From contig CAJUBZ010000003.1 of the NCBI GenBank assembly GCA_910584795.1, positions 189,837-253,836 of the forward strand: a stretch of 64,000 nt of DNA, read 5' to 3'. This stretch comes from an uncultured Eubacterium sp. (GTDB lineage Bacteria; Bacillota; Clostridia; Lachnospirales; Lachnospiraceae). The translations under genes and the position numbers were made by a program. Each line of letters starts with the position of its first letter. Positions within the stretch are counted from its first letter, which is position 1. The notes beneath the pieces are model-generated. The model saw only the letters and a list, made by a program, of their open reading frames with translations, was not told the origin of the DNA and made no database searches. This document shows positions 1 through 7,537 of this stretch, in pieces.

Positions 1-1
1 A

Positions 2-451
2 ATTGTGAAAGCATCTATTCCGGTTTGCGCCCATATTGGGTTGACACCACAGTCAATCAATGCATTTGGTGGATTTAAAGTTCAGGGAAAAACAGAGACT
101 GCGGCAAAGAAATTAATTGAGGATGCAAAAGCTGTACAGGCAGCAGGAGCAACAATGGTAGTTTTAGAAGGCGTTCCGGCAAAACTTGCTACAAAGATTA
201 CAGAGATGCTGGATATTCCTACGATTGGTATTGGAGCCGGAGCAGGCTGTGACGGTCAGGTGTTGGTATATCAGGATATGCTCGGAATGTTTACTGATTA
301 CGTGCCAAAGTTTGTACGCCAGTTTGCCAGCGTAGGTGATATTATGAAGGGAGCATTTAAAGATTATATTCAGTCTGTGCAGGATGGAAGTTTTCCGGCA
401 GAGGAACATACTTACAAAATAGATGATGATATTATAGAAAAATTATATTAA
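2..451 (+). CDS. panB: 3-methyl-2-oxobutanoate hydroxymethyltransferase, 3' part (PanB)
   Basis: The enzyme moves a hydroxymethyl group from methylenetetrahydrofolate to 2-oxoisovalerate, the first step of pantothenate synthesis. The reading frame is already open at base 2, so the window starts inside the gene and about 149 of the usual 265-275 residues are visible. The visible part reads IPVCAHIGLTPQS, then VVLEGVP with the conserved glutamate, then IPTIGIGAG and DGQVLVYQDMLG, in the order known for PanB. The end GEEHTYK-like (AEEHTYK) is also typical. panC and panD follow on the same strand, which confirms the pathway. A palindromic repeat lies between panB and panC. Identification is firm; the true start is outside the window. 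Confidence 0.95.
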   Translation: MVKASIPVCAHIGLTPQSINAFGGFKVQGKTETAAKKLIEDAKAVQAAGATMVVLEGVPAKLATKITEMLDIPTIGIGAGAGCDGQVLVYQDMLGMFTDYVPKFVRQFASVGDIMKGAFKDYIQSVQDGSFPAEEHTYKIDDDIIEKLY

Positions 452-456
452 TTTTG

Positions 457-608
457 GTAACAGTTCAGCCATGCGATATCAGATGTATATGCAAAAAAGG
501 ATGTTTACAAACTTTTTTGCATATACATTTGATATCATATGGTGAGCCAAATCAGCGAGAAGTAGCAGGCTTGCCTGTGGATTCGAGCTGTTATGGCTGA
601 ACTGTTAC
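457..608. repeat. MITE-like palindromic element, copy 1 (complete)
   Basis: The element is 152 bp with perfect 16-bp terminal inverted repeats, GTAACAGTTCAGCCAT at 457-472 and its reverse complement at 593-608. A long central palindrome (475-536, arms GATATC...GATATC with a GCAAAAAA/TTTTTTGC inner arm) would fold as a hairpin. A right-hand module follows (about 540-592) and ends TCGAGCTGTTATGGC. Related copies occur at 1485, 6479, 9621, 13561, 25485 and 27652. It encodes nothing obvious and has no clear target-site duplication. The hairpin could also act as a terminator for panB. Confidence 0.8.
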
Positions 609-641
609 TAACAAATTTTACAGAAAACAGGAGTAGAAAAG

Positions 642-1484
642 ATGAAAGTAGTTGGTACAATAAAAGAAGTGAGAACCTTAGTGAAAGAATGGAAGAAAAA
701 TGGTGAAAGTGTGGGCTTTGTTCCAACGATGGGATATTTGCATGAGGGACATGGAAGTCTTATTACAAAAGCGAGGGAGAATAATGACAAAGTTGTTGTT
801 AGTATCTTTGTAAATCCATTACAGTTTGGACCAAGTGAGGATTTGGAGAGTTATCCTAGGGATTTGGAGAAGGACAGCAAGTTTTGTGAGAGTTTGGGAG
901 CAGACCTGATTTTCCATCCGGAACCGGAAGAAATGTATCATGATGATTTCAGTTCCTATGTGGATATGTCTGTGCTCACAGAGGAATTGTGTGGACTTAG
1001 CCGTCCGGTGCATTTCAGAGGTGTGTGTACCGTAGTAAGCAAATTGTTTAATATCGTTCAGCCGGATAATGCGTACTTTGGAGAAAAAGATGCTCAGCAG
1101 CTTGCAATTATTAAACACATGGTACAGGATTTAAATATGGATGTAAATGTTGTAGGTTGTCCGATTGTCCGTGAGGAAGATGGTTTGGCGAAAAGTTCCA
1201 GAAACACTTATCTTTCCGTAGAAGAAAGACAGGCAGCTTTGATTTTAAGTAAAACCATTGAATTAGCAAAGAAGTTAATTGCAGAAGGTGAGCGAGATGC
1301 AGACGTGGTTGTGGCGAAAATGAAAGCAAACATAGAGACAGAACCAATGGCAAAGATTGATTATGTTAAGGCAGTAAATGGACTGACAATGCAGCAGCAA
1401 AAGGAAATTAAGGCACCAATGCTTATAGCAATGGCAGTTTATATTGGAAAGACAAGATTAATTGACAACATGATTTTGGCTTAA
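642..1484 (+). CDS. panC: Pantothenate synthetase (PanC)
   Basis: This cytosolic enzyme joins pantoate and beta-alanine with ATP, through a pantoyl-adenylate, to make pantothenate. At 280 residues it has the family's usual length. The nucleotide-binding HxGH motif is at residues 34-37 (LHEGH), preceded by VPTMGYL. VSIFVNPLQFGP, the FGEKDAQQL block and the KSSRN signature, equivalent to KMSKS, follow in order. The ATG at 642 is preceded by AGGAGT at a workable distance. The gene sits between panB and panD, so beta-alanine supply (PanD) and use (PanC) are adjacent. The TAA stop is the first part of the repeat copy at 1485. Confidence 0.97.
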   Translation: MKVVGTIKEVRTLVKEWKKNGESVGFVPTMGYLHEGHGSLITKARENNDKVVVSIFVNPLQFGPSEDLESYPRDLEKDSKFCESLGADLIFHPEPEEMYHDDFSSYVDMSVLTEELCGLSRPVHFRGVCTVVSKLFNIVQPDNAYFGEKDAQQLAIIKHMVQDLNMDVNVVGCPIVREEDGLAKSSRNTYLSVEERQAALILSKTIELAKKLIAEGERDADVVVAKMKANIETEPMAKIDYVKAVNGLTMQQQKEIKAPMLIAMAVYIGKTRLIDNMILA

Positions 1485-1754
1485 GCCATGCAATCATAAA
1501 ATAAAACACCATATGCAAGCTTGCTTGCATATATGAGTGGTTTATTTTATGATTATAGGGCGCAGCCCGTTCAGCGAAATAACGCGAAGCGTTGTAGAGC
1601 TGAGGAATGGCGAAGATAGAATAGGGCGCAGCCCGTTCAGCGAAATAACGCGAAGCGTTGTAGAGCTGAGGCATGGCGAAGATAGAATAGGGCGCAGCCC
1701 GTTCAGCGAAATAACGCGAAGCGTTGTAGAGCTGAGGCATGGCGAAGACTATAA
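1485..1754. repeat. MITE-like element copy 2 with its right-hand module amplified three times
   Basis: The left end GCCATGC touches the panC stop codon. A long hairpin follows at about 1491-1555 (AATCATAAAATAAA paired with TTTATTTTATGATT, with an inner CATATGCAAGC/GCTTGCATATATG arm). Three 66-bp direct repeats come next at 1557-1622, 1623-1688 and 1689-1751, each starting AGGGCGCAGCCCGTTCAGCG and ending near GGCATGGCGAAGA. The units are nearly identical; the first has GGAATGG where the others have GGCATGG. The GCCATGC start and GCATGGC ends are inverted repeats, as in the other copies. The unit length is a multiple of three, so reading frames stay open through it by arithmetic alone. Confidence 0.85.
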
Positions 1755-1780
1755 TTCAAAATAAAGAGGTATAAAATAAA

Positions 1781-2164
1781 ATGCAGATAAATATGTTAAA
1801 GAGTAAAATTCATAGAGCAACTGTTGTGCAGTCAGAGTTAGACTATGTAGGAAGTATTACGATTGATGAGGAACTGATGGAGGCAGCAGGCATCTACGAA
1901 TATGAAAAGGTACAGATAGCAGATGTAGATAATGGAAACAGATTTGAGACTTATGTAATTGCTGGAGACAAAGGCTCAGGGATGATTTGTCTAAATGGAG
2001 CAGCAGCACATATGGTAGATTTGGGAGATAAAGTAATTATTATGAGTTATGCACAAATGACACCAGAGGAAATTAAAGATAACAAACCGAAGGTGGTTTT
2101 TGTAGATGATGATAATAAGATTACAAGAGTAACTAATTATGAGAAACATGGACAACTCTTCTGA
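1781..2164 (+). CDS. panD: Aspartate 1-decarboxylase proenzyme (PanD)
   Basis: PanD makes beta-alanine from aspartate for pantothenate synthesis. It is made as an inactive chain that cleaves itself between Gly24 and Ser25 to create the pyruvoyl cofactor. Here residues 24-25 are Gly-Ser in DYVGSITID, exactly at the family position, and the N-terminus (LKSKIHRATV) also fits. The 127-residue length is normal. NGAAAHMVDLGDKVIIMSYA matches the conserved C-terminal part. The start ATG at 1781 follows AAAGAGG. coaBC starts 19 bases after the stop, so the two are probably cotranscribed. Confidence 0.97.
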   Translation: MQINMLKSKIHRATVVQSELDYVGSITIDEELMEAAGIYEYEKVQIADVDNGNRFETYVIAGDKGSGMICLNGAAAHMVDLGDKVIIMSYAQMTPEEIKDNKPKVVFVDDDNKITRVTNYEKHGQLF

Positions 2165-2183
2165 AGCATTAGGAGATAAAAAG

Positions 2184-3377
2184 ATGAGAAAAATTTTACA
2201 AGATAAAACAGTCGTTTTGGGAGTGACAGGCAGTATCGCAGCATATAAAATTGCAAACCTTGCCAGCAGCCTGGTAAAAAAAGGAGCAGATGTTCATGTG
2301 ATTATGACAAAGAATGCGACCAATTTTATTAACCCAATTACATTTGAATCATTAACAGGAAATAAGTGTCTAGTAGATACATTTGACAGAAATTTTGAGT
2401 TCAGTGTCGAACATGTATCATTGGCAAAGATGGCAGATGTGTTTATGGTAGCGCCTGCCAGTGCCAACGTCATCGGAAAGATTGCAGGGGGTATCGCAGA
2501 TGATATGCTGACTACCACTATTATGGCGTGCAAGTGCCATAAAATTATTTCACCGGCTATGAATACCAATATGTTTGAAAATTCAATTGTACAGGACAAT
2601 ATTCTAAAATTAAAAGATTATGGTTATGAAATTATTGAACCTGCAAGTGGATATCTGGCTTGTGGGGATACCGGAGCAGGAAAGATGCCGGATCCAGTGG
2701 TGCTTGAAAGCTATATCATGAAAGAGATTGCCATGGAAAAAGATATGGTGGGGAAGAAGGTTTTAATCACAGCAGGTCCAACAATAGAGAAAATTGACCC
2801 GGTAAGATTTATCAGCAATCATTCTACAGGGAAAATGGGATATGCACTAGCTAAGGTTGCTATGCTTCGTGGAGCGGATGTGACACTGGTAACAGGAAAG
2901 ACCAATATTCAGAAACCTGACTTTGTGAATGTTATAGAGGTAGAAAGTGCCAAAGATATGTTTGAGGCAGTGGACAGTGTTTTTGATAATCAGGACATTG
3001 TCATAATGAGTGCAGCCGTAGCAGACTATAGACCAAAGAATGTGGCTGCGGAGAAGATAAAGAAAAAAGATGGAGAGGCAGTAATTGAGCTAGAGCGTAC
3101 CGATGATATTCTTGCCACAATGTCTGCCAAAAAGAAAGAACAGTTTGTATGTGGATTTTCTATGGAAACAGAGAATATGTTGGAAAACTCCAGAGTAAAA
3201 CTAGAGAAAAAGAATCTGGATATGATTTGTGCAAATAATCTGAAAGTAGATGGTGCAGGTTTTGGGACCGATACGAATGTGGTGACATTGATTACAAAGA
3301 ATAATGTGAAGGAACTTCCAATTATGTCAAAAGTGGAAGTAGCAGAGAATATATTGGATGAGATAAAAAGAGGTTAA
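2184..3377 (+). CDS. coaBC: Bifunctional phosphopantothenoylcysteine decarboxylase / phosphopantothenate-cysteine ligase (CoaBC)
   Basis: CoaBC adds cysteine to 4'-phosphopantothenate (CoaB half) and decarboxylates the product (FMN-dependent CoaC half) on the way to coenzyme A. The N-terminal half shows the flavin fold start LGVTGSIAAYK, the active-site histidine in EHVSLAK, PASANVIGK, the PAMNTNM motif and the catalytic-cysteine loop ACGDTGAGKMPDP. The C-terminal half shows TAGPTIEKIDPVRFISN, SAAVADYRP and the KIKKKDG lysine motif. The frame is open from 2139, but ATG 2184 is chosen because AGGAG lies 8 bases before it and the protein then starts at the usual place (397 residues). It closes the pantothenate/CoA group and ends in a strong hairpin. 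Confidence 0.95.
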   Translation: MRKILQDKTVVLGVTGSIAAYKIANLASSLVKKGADVHVIMTKNATNFINPITFESLTGNKCLVDTFDRNFEFSVEHVSLAKMADVFMVAPASANVIGKIAGGIADDMLTTTIMACKCHKIISPAMNTNMFENSIVQDNILKLKDYGYEIIEPASGYLACGDTGAGKMPDPVVLESYIMKEIAMEKDMVGKKVLITAGPTIEKIDPVRFISNHSTGKMGYALAKVAMLRGADVTLVTGKTNIQKPDFVNVIEVESAKDMFEAVDSVFDNQDIVIMSAAVADYRPKNVAAEKIKKKDGEAVIELERTDDILATMSAKKKEQFVCGFSMETENMLENSRVKLEKKNLDMICANNLKVDGAGFGTDTNVVTLITKNNVKELPIMSKVEVAENILDEIKRG

Positions 3378-3403
3378 TCGAAACGATTAACCTCTTTTTA
3401 TTG
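3365..3403. terminator. Rho-independent terminator between convergent genes
   Basis: A 16-bp perfect stem (3365-3380 with 3384-3399) has an AAA loop and T-runs on both strands. It overlaps the coaBC stop and lies before the 3' end of the minus-strand lipoprotein gene, so it can serve both. Confidence 0.9.
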
Positions 3404-3420
3404 GTTTCAAAAAGAAACAA

Positions 3421-3783
3421 TTATTTCTTTTTGAAAGACATTTTTGCACCATCGTTTTCGAAAGAAATTGTGTCATTCTCAAAAGTATATTCGATGGCTT
3501 CACCCTCTGCAGAAATTGTCTTCTTATCAGTATCAATTTTCAAATTTGTTTTTTGACCATTAGTGTTTAATATAGCAGTTCCATCATCCTTAATCTCAAA
3601 AGTAATAGAGAGCCCAAATGCTGATAAAGTATCAAGCTGCTTTGAAAGATCTCCCTTATCCGGATCAACTAAACCTGTCAGTTCATAAGAACCCACCATG
3701 GCTTTAAGATCATCGCTGTTACCACATCCTACCAGACTGAATGTCAATACCAGTGCCAGTAATAAACTAACTAATTTTTTCAT
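3421..3783 (-). CDS. Small putative lipoprotein
   Basis: The 120-residue protein has a lipoprotein signal: a lysine-containing N-terminus, a hydrophobic stretch and a lipobox LVGC with Cys20. The mature part is about 100 residues, begins GNSDDLKAMVGSYELTGL and is built of short alternating beta-type segments (SITFEIKDDG, IEYTFENDT). That pattern resembles small lipocalin-like or DUF-type lipoproteins common in Lachnospiraceae, but I cannot name the family. It should sit on the outer face of the membrane. A good ribosome site (AGGAGG on the minus strand, near 3790) precedes the ATG. It is transcribed towards coaBC and shares its terminator. Function unknown. Confidence 0.8.
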   Translation of the reverse strand: MKKLVSLLLALVLTFSLVGCGNSDDLKAMVGSYELTGLVDPDKGDLSKQLDTLSAFGLSITFEIKDDGTAILNTNGQKTNLKIDTDKKTISAEGEAIEYTFENDTISFENDGAKMSFKKK

Positions 3784-4181
3784 AATTTACCTCCTAATGT
3801 TTCATTCAGAAGTGCTTGTGCTTTTCGCTCTTGCACAAACATATAATTGAAAGAATTTTCAATCATTCTCCTTTGAATTAATAAAAAAACAGGTTATTTA
3901 TTATAACCACGATATAAATTTTACTAGAAGAGAAGAAATTAAGCAAGAATATGGTAAAAAAAAGTAGAAAACTGGCAAATATGACAATACAAAGTTATAT
4001 TATTCCAAGGAAATATAAAATAAAGGAAATATACAAATTATATACAAGTATATAATATAATTTTAGAAATTTTTTCCACAGGTGGTTATTGCCTGTAGAT
4101 TATGGTATGATAATAAAGAATATTCTTATATTATAAATGCAATATAAGATATGGTTAAAGAAATACAAAAGGGGAATAAAA
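3784..4181. other. Intergenic region between divergent genes
   Basis: This AT-rich 398-bp stretch lies between the divergent lipoprotein and lysozyme genes and should hold both promoters. A small hairpin, GGTTAT/ATAACC, is at about 3892-3908. A weak promoter-like pair for the lysozyme is TTGCCT near 4088 and TAATAA 16 bases later. I see no RNA gene or riboswitch. Confidence 0.5.
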
Positions 4182-5279
4182 ATGGAGAGGCTGATTAAGA
4201 AAGCAATCGCAACAGTATGTTTTGCAATAAGTTTTGTGATGTGTAGCAATACAGTACAGGCGGCCGACGTAATACCATGGTCCAAAACGGAAGATGGGAA
4301 ATTTGTCAATGGTAATGGTCAGATATTGGAAGGGGCTACTATGAAAGGTATCGATGTCAGCAAATGGAATGGTGATATTGATTGGAAAAAGGTAGCTGAA
4401 AGTGATGTTGATTATGCCATTATCCGTTGTGGATTTGGTGATAATTATGTCAGTCAGGATGATACATATTGGGAAAAGAATGTAAAGGGATGTGAGGAGA
4501 ACAATATACCATATGGTGTTTACATATATTCATATGCAGAGAGTGTTAATCAGGCAAAAAGCGAGTTCGCCCATGTTATGAGATTGATACAGGGGCATAC
4601 ATTAAACTTTCCAATTTATTTAGATGTAGAAGATAGTGTTCAGGAAAAGCTACCCAAATCTACATTGACAAAGATTATTAATACTTTTGTAGAAGCGGTG
4701 CATAATCAGGGATATGAAGTGGGGATTTATGCAAATCTGAACTGGTGGACTAATTATATTGATGCATCTATTGCAAATAATCAGACGTGGTTTAAATGGG
4801 TAGCCCAGTATAATAATACTGGAACTACGTATCAGGGAATATACCAGATGTGGCAGTGTACCAGTACCGGAAGAGTCAATGGTATTTATGGGGATGTCGA
4901 TTTGAATTTCTGGTTTGGTCCGGTGAGGACCAGACAGTATAATGCAAAGAATGTCCAGTTGATAACACCACCTCCGACCGTTCCTAAAAAAGTTACAGCA
5001 CCAGCAAGAGCTTCTTTTAAATCTTTAACAAAAGGAAAGAAAAAGGTAAAAGTTAAGGTTAATAAGGTTTCAGGAGCAAAGGGCTATCAGATACAATATT
5101 CTACAAAAAAATCTTTTAAGGGGAAAAAGAGTGTCAATATAACAGCCAGAACAAAAACAATTAAGAAGTTAAAATCAAAAAAGACATATTATTTTAGAGT
5201 AAGAGCATATAAACTGAATGGAAAGAAAAAAGTTTACTCAAAGAAATGGAGCAAAGTGAAAAAAGTAAAAGTGAAATAA
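4182..5279 (+). CDS. Secreted GH25 lysozyme (N-acetylmuramidase) with C-terminal fibronectin-like domain
   Basis: GH25 enzymes cut the beta-1,4 bond between MurNAc and GlcNAc in peptidoglycan. From ATG 4182 (AAAAGGGG about 8 bases before) the protein has 365 residues. It has a signal peptide ending NTVQA/AD near residue 27. The GH25 core contains GIDVSKWNGDIDW with Asp58, and FPIYLDVED with Asp148 and Glu150, the expected catalytic acidic residues. The core ends near residue 265. The last 95 residues form a very lysine-rich fibronectin type III-like domain (KGYQIQYSTKKSF, YYFRVRAY), almost the same kind as on the GH16 enzyme at 57738. It probably remodels the cell's own wall or attacks competitors. 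A longer in-frame start at 4137 lacks a ribosome site. Confidence 0.93.
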   Translation: MERLIKKAIATVCFAISFVMCSNTVQAADVIPWSKTEDGKFVNGNGQILEGATMKGIDVSKWNGDIDWKKVAESDVDYAIIRCGFGDNYVSQDDTYWEKNVKGCEENNIPYGVYIYSYAESVNQAKSEFAHVMRLIQGHTLNFPIYLDVEDSVQEKLPKSTLTKIINTFVEAVHNQGYEVGIYANLNWWTNYIDASIANNQTWFKWVAQYNNTGTTYQGIYQMWQCTSTGRVNGIYGDVDLNFWFGPVRTRQYNAKNVQLITPPPTVPKKVTAPARASFKSLTKGKKKVKVKVNKVSGAKGYQIQYSTKKSFKGKKSVNITARTKTIKKLKSKKTYYFRVRAYKLNGKKKVYSKKWSKVKKVKVK

Positions 5280-5294
5280 AGTTATTATAGTATA

Positions 5295-5333
5295 TAAAAA
5301 AGATGGGATTGCTAGAAATCTCATCTTTTTTTA
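5295..5333. terminator. Bidirectional terminator
   Basis: An imperfect stem, AAAAAAGATGGGATT with AAATCTCATCTTTTTTT around the loop GCTAG, lies between the lysozyme gene and the convergent XRE gene. T-runs are present on both strands. Confidence 0.85.
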
Positions 5334-5630
5334 TACTTCATCCTTCATGACGGCAACTAAATCCTGAAGTACAGTTATTTGCTGAATAGTAAGCCCTTCT
5401 GTATCAATGGCGATAGAGGGCTCATCTGCATTCATTCCGAGCAGATAATCCGTACTGCAATTATAAAGTTTTGCCAAAGCTAGTAAATTTTCCAGACTTG
5501 GTGTTCTGTCTCCCGTTTCATATCCTGATACAATAGAAGGAGAGACTTGTAGTTTTTGAGCTAATTGTCTTTGTGTGTATCGGTTTTCTGCCCGAAGTAA
5601 TTTTAATTTATTCGGTAAATCTTTAATCAT
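5331..5630 (-). CDS. XRE-family transcriptional regulator
   Basis: The 99-residue protein has one helix-turn-helix of the lambda Cro/C1 type at residues 5-60: LKLLRAENRYTQRQLAQKL, then VSPSIVSGYETGDRTPSLENLLALAKLY, then CSTDYLLG. A short tail of about 35 residues follows. It is the second gene of a two-gene minus-strand unit, starting 12 bases after the stop of the phospholipase-C-like gene, with a GGAGG-type site in the gap. That placement suggests it may regulate its own operon. The target is not visible. Confidence 0.9.
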   Translation of the reverse strand: MIKDLPNKLKLLRAENRYTQRQLAQKLQVSPSIVSGYETGDRTPSLENLLALAKLYNCSTDYLLGMNADEPSIAIDTEGLTIQQITVLQDLVAVMKDEV

Positions 5631-5642
5631 AAATGGCCCCTC

Positions 5643-6446
5643 CTAGAAAATACAATAGTTTCCATTAAAATCTTTGTGGAATTTGCCTGTTAAGATAGTA
5701 TCATTTAAAGTAGAATTCGTAAAGTTGGTAATGAGGAAAACAGCTTCGTCTACAGAGTTTGTCAGTTTGCTTAATAAAAATTTGCTCTGGGTTTTACATT
5801 TTTCGTTAGGATAAGGCATGATGACATGTCCTTTTAAACGTTTGTAGTGAAATGTACTTTTCATTGCTAGAGTAATGGCCGTTCTTTTCAATGTCCTAGG
5901 TGCAACAAAAAATCTTTTTATATGTTGCATCATACAAAGGGAATAATAAATATCGCTGACTTTTAGTTGAGGGAAAAAAGGAGCCATACTGACAGCGGTC
6001 TGTTTAGAATTTGGAACTAATTTGTGAATAGGATAACTCTCAGGAGTATATCCATCATTTTTTAATATCAGATATTCCAAATCTCCTTCAATTTCTACAT
6101 GTCCACATCCTGTTTCTTTCATAAATTGATTTACATATGGATGACAAGCATTATCTAATGTAAAGTGGCAGATAAATCCTAAAATGTAACTATATTGTGG
6201 ACTGTCTATTCCATATTTTTTTGTTACAGTGCATGCATGCTGAATGAAAGCATAGGTGTCATTATGATGCATGGAAATTCCAAGTTTGGTCATATTACTA
6301 TTTAAAATGTGAAAAAATAAAAAATCCGGACCCTGTAATCCGATTCGAAATGAGTCAGGGTACTTTTTAATTGTCTTTTTTATTTTTTCAGGTAACTTTG
6401 GAATAACTAGTTTACCAAATTTATTGTGTGCGTATAGTGAAGGCAT
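5643..6446 (-). CDS. Zinc-dependent phospholipase C-like family protein (intracellular)
   Basis: The 267-residue protein has the histidine/aspartate pattern of the zinc-dependent phospholipase C family (the fold of clostridial alpha-toxin and Bacillus cereus PLC): an early H-N-K-F-G segment, GPDFLFFH, HFTLDNACHPYVNQF and GHVEIEGDLEYLIL. These are the metal-binding regions of that fold. It has no signal peptide and no C2-like membrane domain, so it is not a secreted toxin. Proteins of this type are common and uncharacterised in Lachnospiraceae. It leads an operon with the XRE gene. A short palindromic repeat lies just upstream (6479-6521). The family call is fairly sure; the substrate is unknown. 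Confidence 0.8.
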   Translation of the reverse strand: MPSLYAHNKFGKLVIPKLPEKIKKTIKKYPDSFRIGLQGPDFLFFHILNSNMTKLGISMHHNDTYAFIQHACTVTKKYGIDSPQYSYILGFICHFTLDNACHPYVNQFMKETGCGHVEIEGDLEYLILKNDGYTPESYPIHKLVPNSKQTAVSMAPFFPQLKVSDIYYSLCMMQHIKRFFVAPRTLKRTAITLAMKSTFHYKRLKGHVIMPYPNEKCKTQSKFLLSKLTNSVDEAVFLITNFTNSTLNDTILTGKFHKDFNGNYCIF

Positions 6447-6478
6447 AAATTGTAAAACTCCTTATATGATTCATTATA

Positions 6479-6521
6479 AATAACAGTTCAGCCATCAGTT
6501 CAAATTCGCTGAACTGTTATT
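6479..6521. repeat. MITE-like element copy 3 (minimal)
   Basis: Perfect 14-bp inverted repeats, AATAACAGTTCAGC (6479-6492) and GCTGAACTGTTATT (6508-6521), are separated by 15 bases. These are the ends of the repeat family without the internal hairpin and right-hand module, so it looks like an internal deletion. It sits in the promoter region of the minus-strand phospholipase-C-like gene. The rest of the gap to 6843 is AT-rich with no further clear feature. Confidence 0.75.
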
Positions 6522-6843
6522 CATTATATCACAAATGATAAGAAATAATCGCTAGAGAAACATTAAATAACTTTAGTTTTAATGAAATAAAATACTTTTA
6601 TTTATTATAGAATACTATCGTTTGTGCAGAAATCACTATCGTTCACGTAAGTGGTGTTGAAAAAAAGAAAATAGATTAATATAATTTAAAATCAATATAA
6701 TTCAAGTATTCGTATGTACATAAAGATTCTAAGAATAAATATGAAAAGGTTTGCACAAATGGTTTGTATACAATCAAGAAGTAAAAGATACAAATTATTA
6801 AATTTATTTGGCGATGGAAAAAGTTCATAGTGAGGTATATTGT

Positions 6844-7218
6844 GTGGAAAAAATAAGGAAAATAAGTGTTGTTATTACTTTTGTTTTATTAATAGTTTTG
6901 ACGACTGCCTGTGGAAAAAACTATTCTGATTATTCTAATGTATGGGTTTCCGAAGATCAAAGTGTATGTATAGAACCAGATGGAATAGCACATTTAAATT
7001 ATGAAGAAATTGATATTAAGAAAAATGTAAATGTTTTATCTGATAGTGGAAAGCATTATCTTAAATTTTGTTATGGTGATAAGAAATCATGTGATGATAG
7101 TGAATGTATTTGGGAAGCTGAAGCAGACATAAAAAATGACAAAATGTATCTGGAAATAGTAGTAGACAATGTCACAAATTTAAAGGGAAAAACCATTGTT
7201 TTGGAACAGGAAAAGTAA
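6844..7218 (+). CDS. Small putative lipoprotein
   Basis: The 124-residue protein starts at GTG 6844, chosen because GAGG lies 8 bases before it and because the signal then begins correctly (EKIRK followed by a hydrophobic stretch). The lipobox is TTAC, with the lipid-bearing Cys about residue 23. The mature part is acidic and contains YSNVWVSEDQSVCIEPDG, a pattern seen in small lipoproteins that may fold as a beta barrel. It is not recognisably related to the 3421 lipoprotein beyond its layout. An in-frame TTG at 6808 would put 12 residues before the signal and is unlikely. A terminator-like hairpin follows about 95 bases later. Function unknown. Confidence 0.75.
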   Translation: MEKIRKISVVITFVLLIVLTTACGKNYSDYSNVWVSEDQSVCIEPDGIAHLNYEEIDIKKNVNVLSDSGKHYLKFCYGDKKSCDDSECIWEAEADIKNDKMYLEIVVDNVTNLKGKTIVLEQEK

Positions 7219-7312
7219 CGTTATAAAGGTGAGTAATAATAGAATTTTCAGAAAGATAATTTGATAGTTTTTGTTAAAGCAGATATTAAGTATCAATTGA
7301 ATATTGAAACAA

Positions 7313-7353
7313 AAGAGGTAGATTATTGTAGTATGAGATAGTCTACCTTTATT
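7313..7353 (+). terminator. Probable terminator
   Basis: An imperfect stem, AGGTAGA.TTAT with ATA.TCTACCTTT, is followed by ATT-rich sequence downstream of the 6844 lipoprotein gene. The tail is weak, so this is only probable. Confidence 0.5.
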
Positions 7354-7466
7354 ATGTATAAAACGAAAAATAAAGTTTATTCAAAGATTCTAATAGTGTG
7401 GAAAATGCAGAGATAAAAAGTCATAAAATCAGATATTTGATTGACAAATAAATTTGCAATTATATC

Positions 7467-7495
7467 TTGCAATTATAAAATAAGCATGATAATAT
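7467..7495 (+). promoter_or_regulatory. Candidate sigma-A promoter of the radical SAM operon
   Basis: TTGCAA (7467-7472) is followed after 17 bases by TAATAT (7490-7495), with an upstream TG giving an extended -10. Transcription would start near 7502, immediately before the LexA-like box. TTGACA at 7441 is an alternative -35 without a good partner. Confidence 0.55.
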
Positions 7496-7503
7496 AAAAA
7501 AAA

Positions 7504-7515
7504 GAACAAGTGTTC
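7504..7515. promoter_or_regulatory. LexA/DinR-type SOS box
   Basis: GAACAAGTGTTC fits the Gram-positive SOS operator core GAAC-RNRY-GTTC at every position, with a G following as in the longer consensus. It overlaps the predicted transcription start and lies 22 bases before the ATG of a predicted DNA-repair gene, a standard place for repression by LexA. No LexA gene is in the window. Confidence 0.75.
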
Positions 7516-7537
7516 GAAAATAGTGGAGGCGTATGCT

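Noticed and set aside
1537..1764. ORFs on both strands through the 66-bp repeats giving 22-residue protein repeats
   Set aside because: The unit length of 66 is a multiple of three, so open frames arise by chance in every phase without stops. There is no ribosome site, and the bases clearly belong to a dispersed non-coding repeat.
5643..6446. Alpha-toxin-like virulence factor
   Set aside because: The protein shares only the catalytic-domain pattern. It lacks a signal peptide and the membrane-binding C-terminal domain, so a toxin role is not supported.
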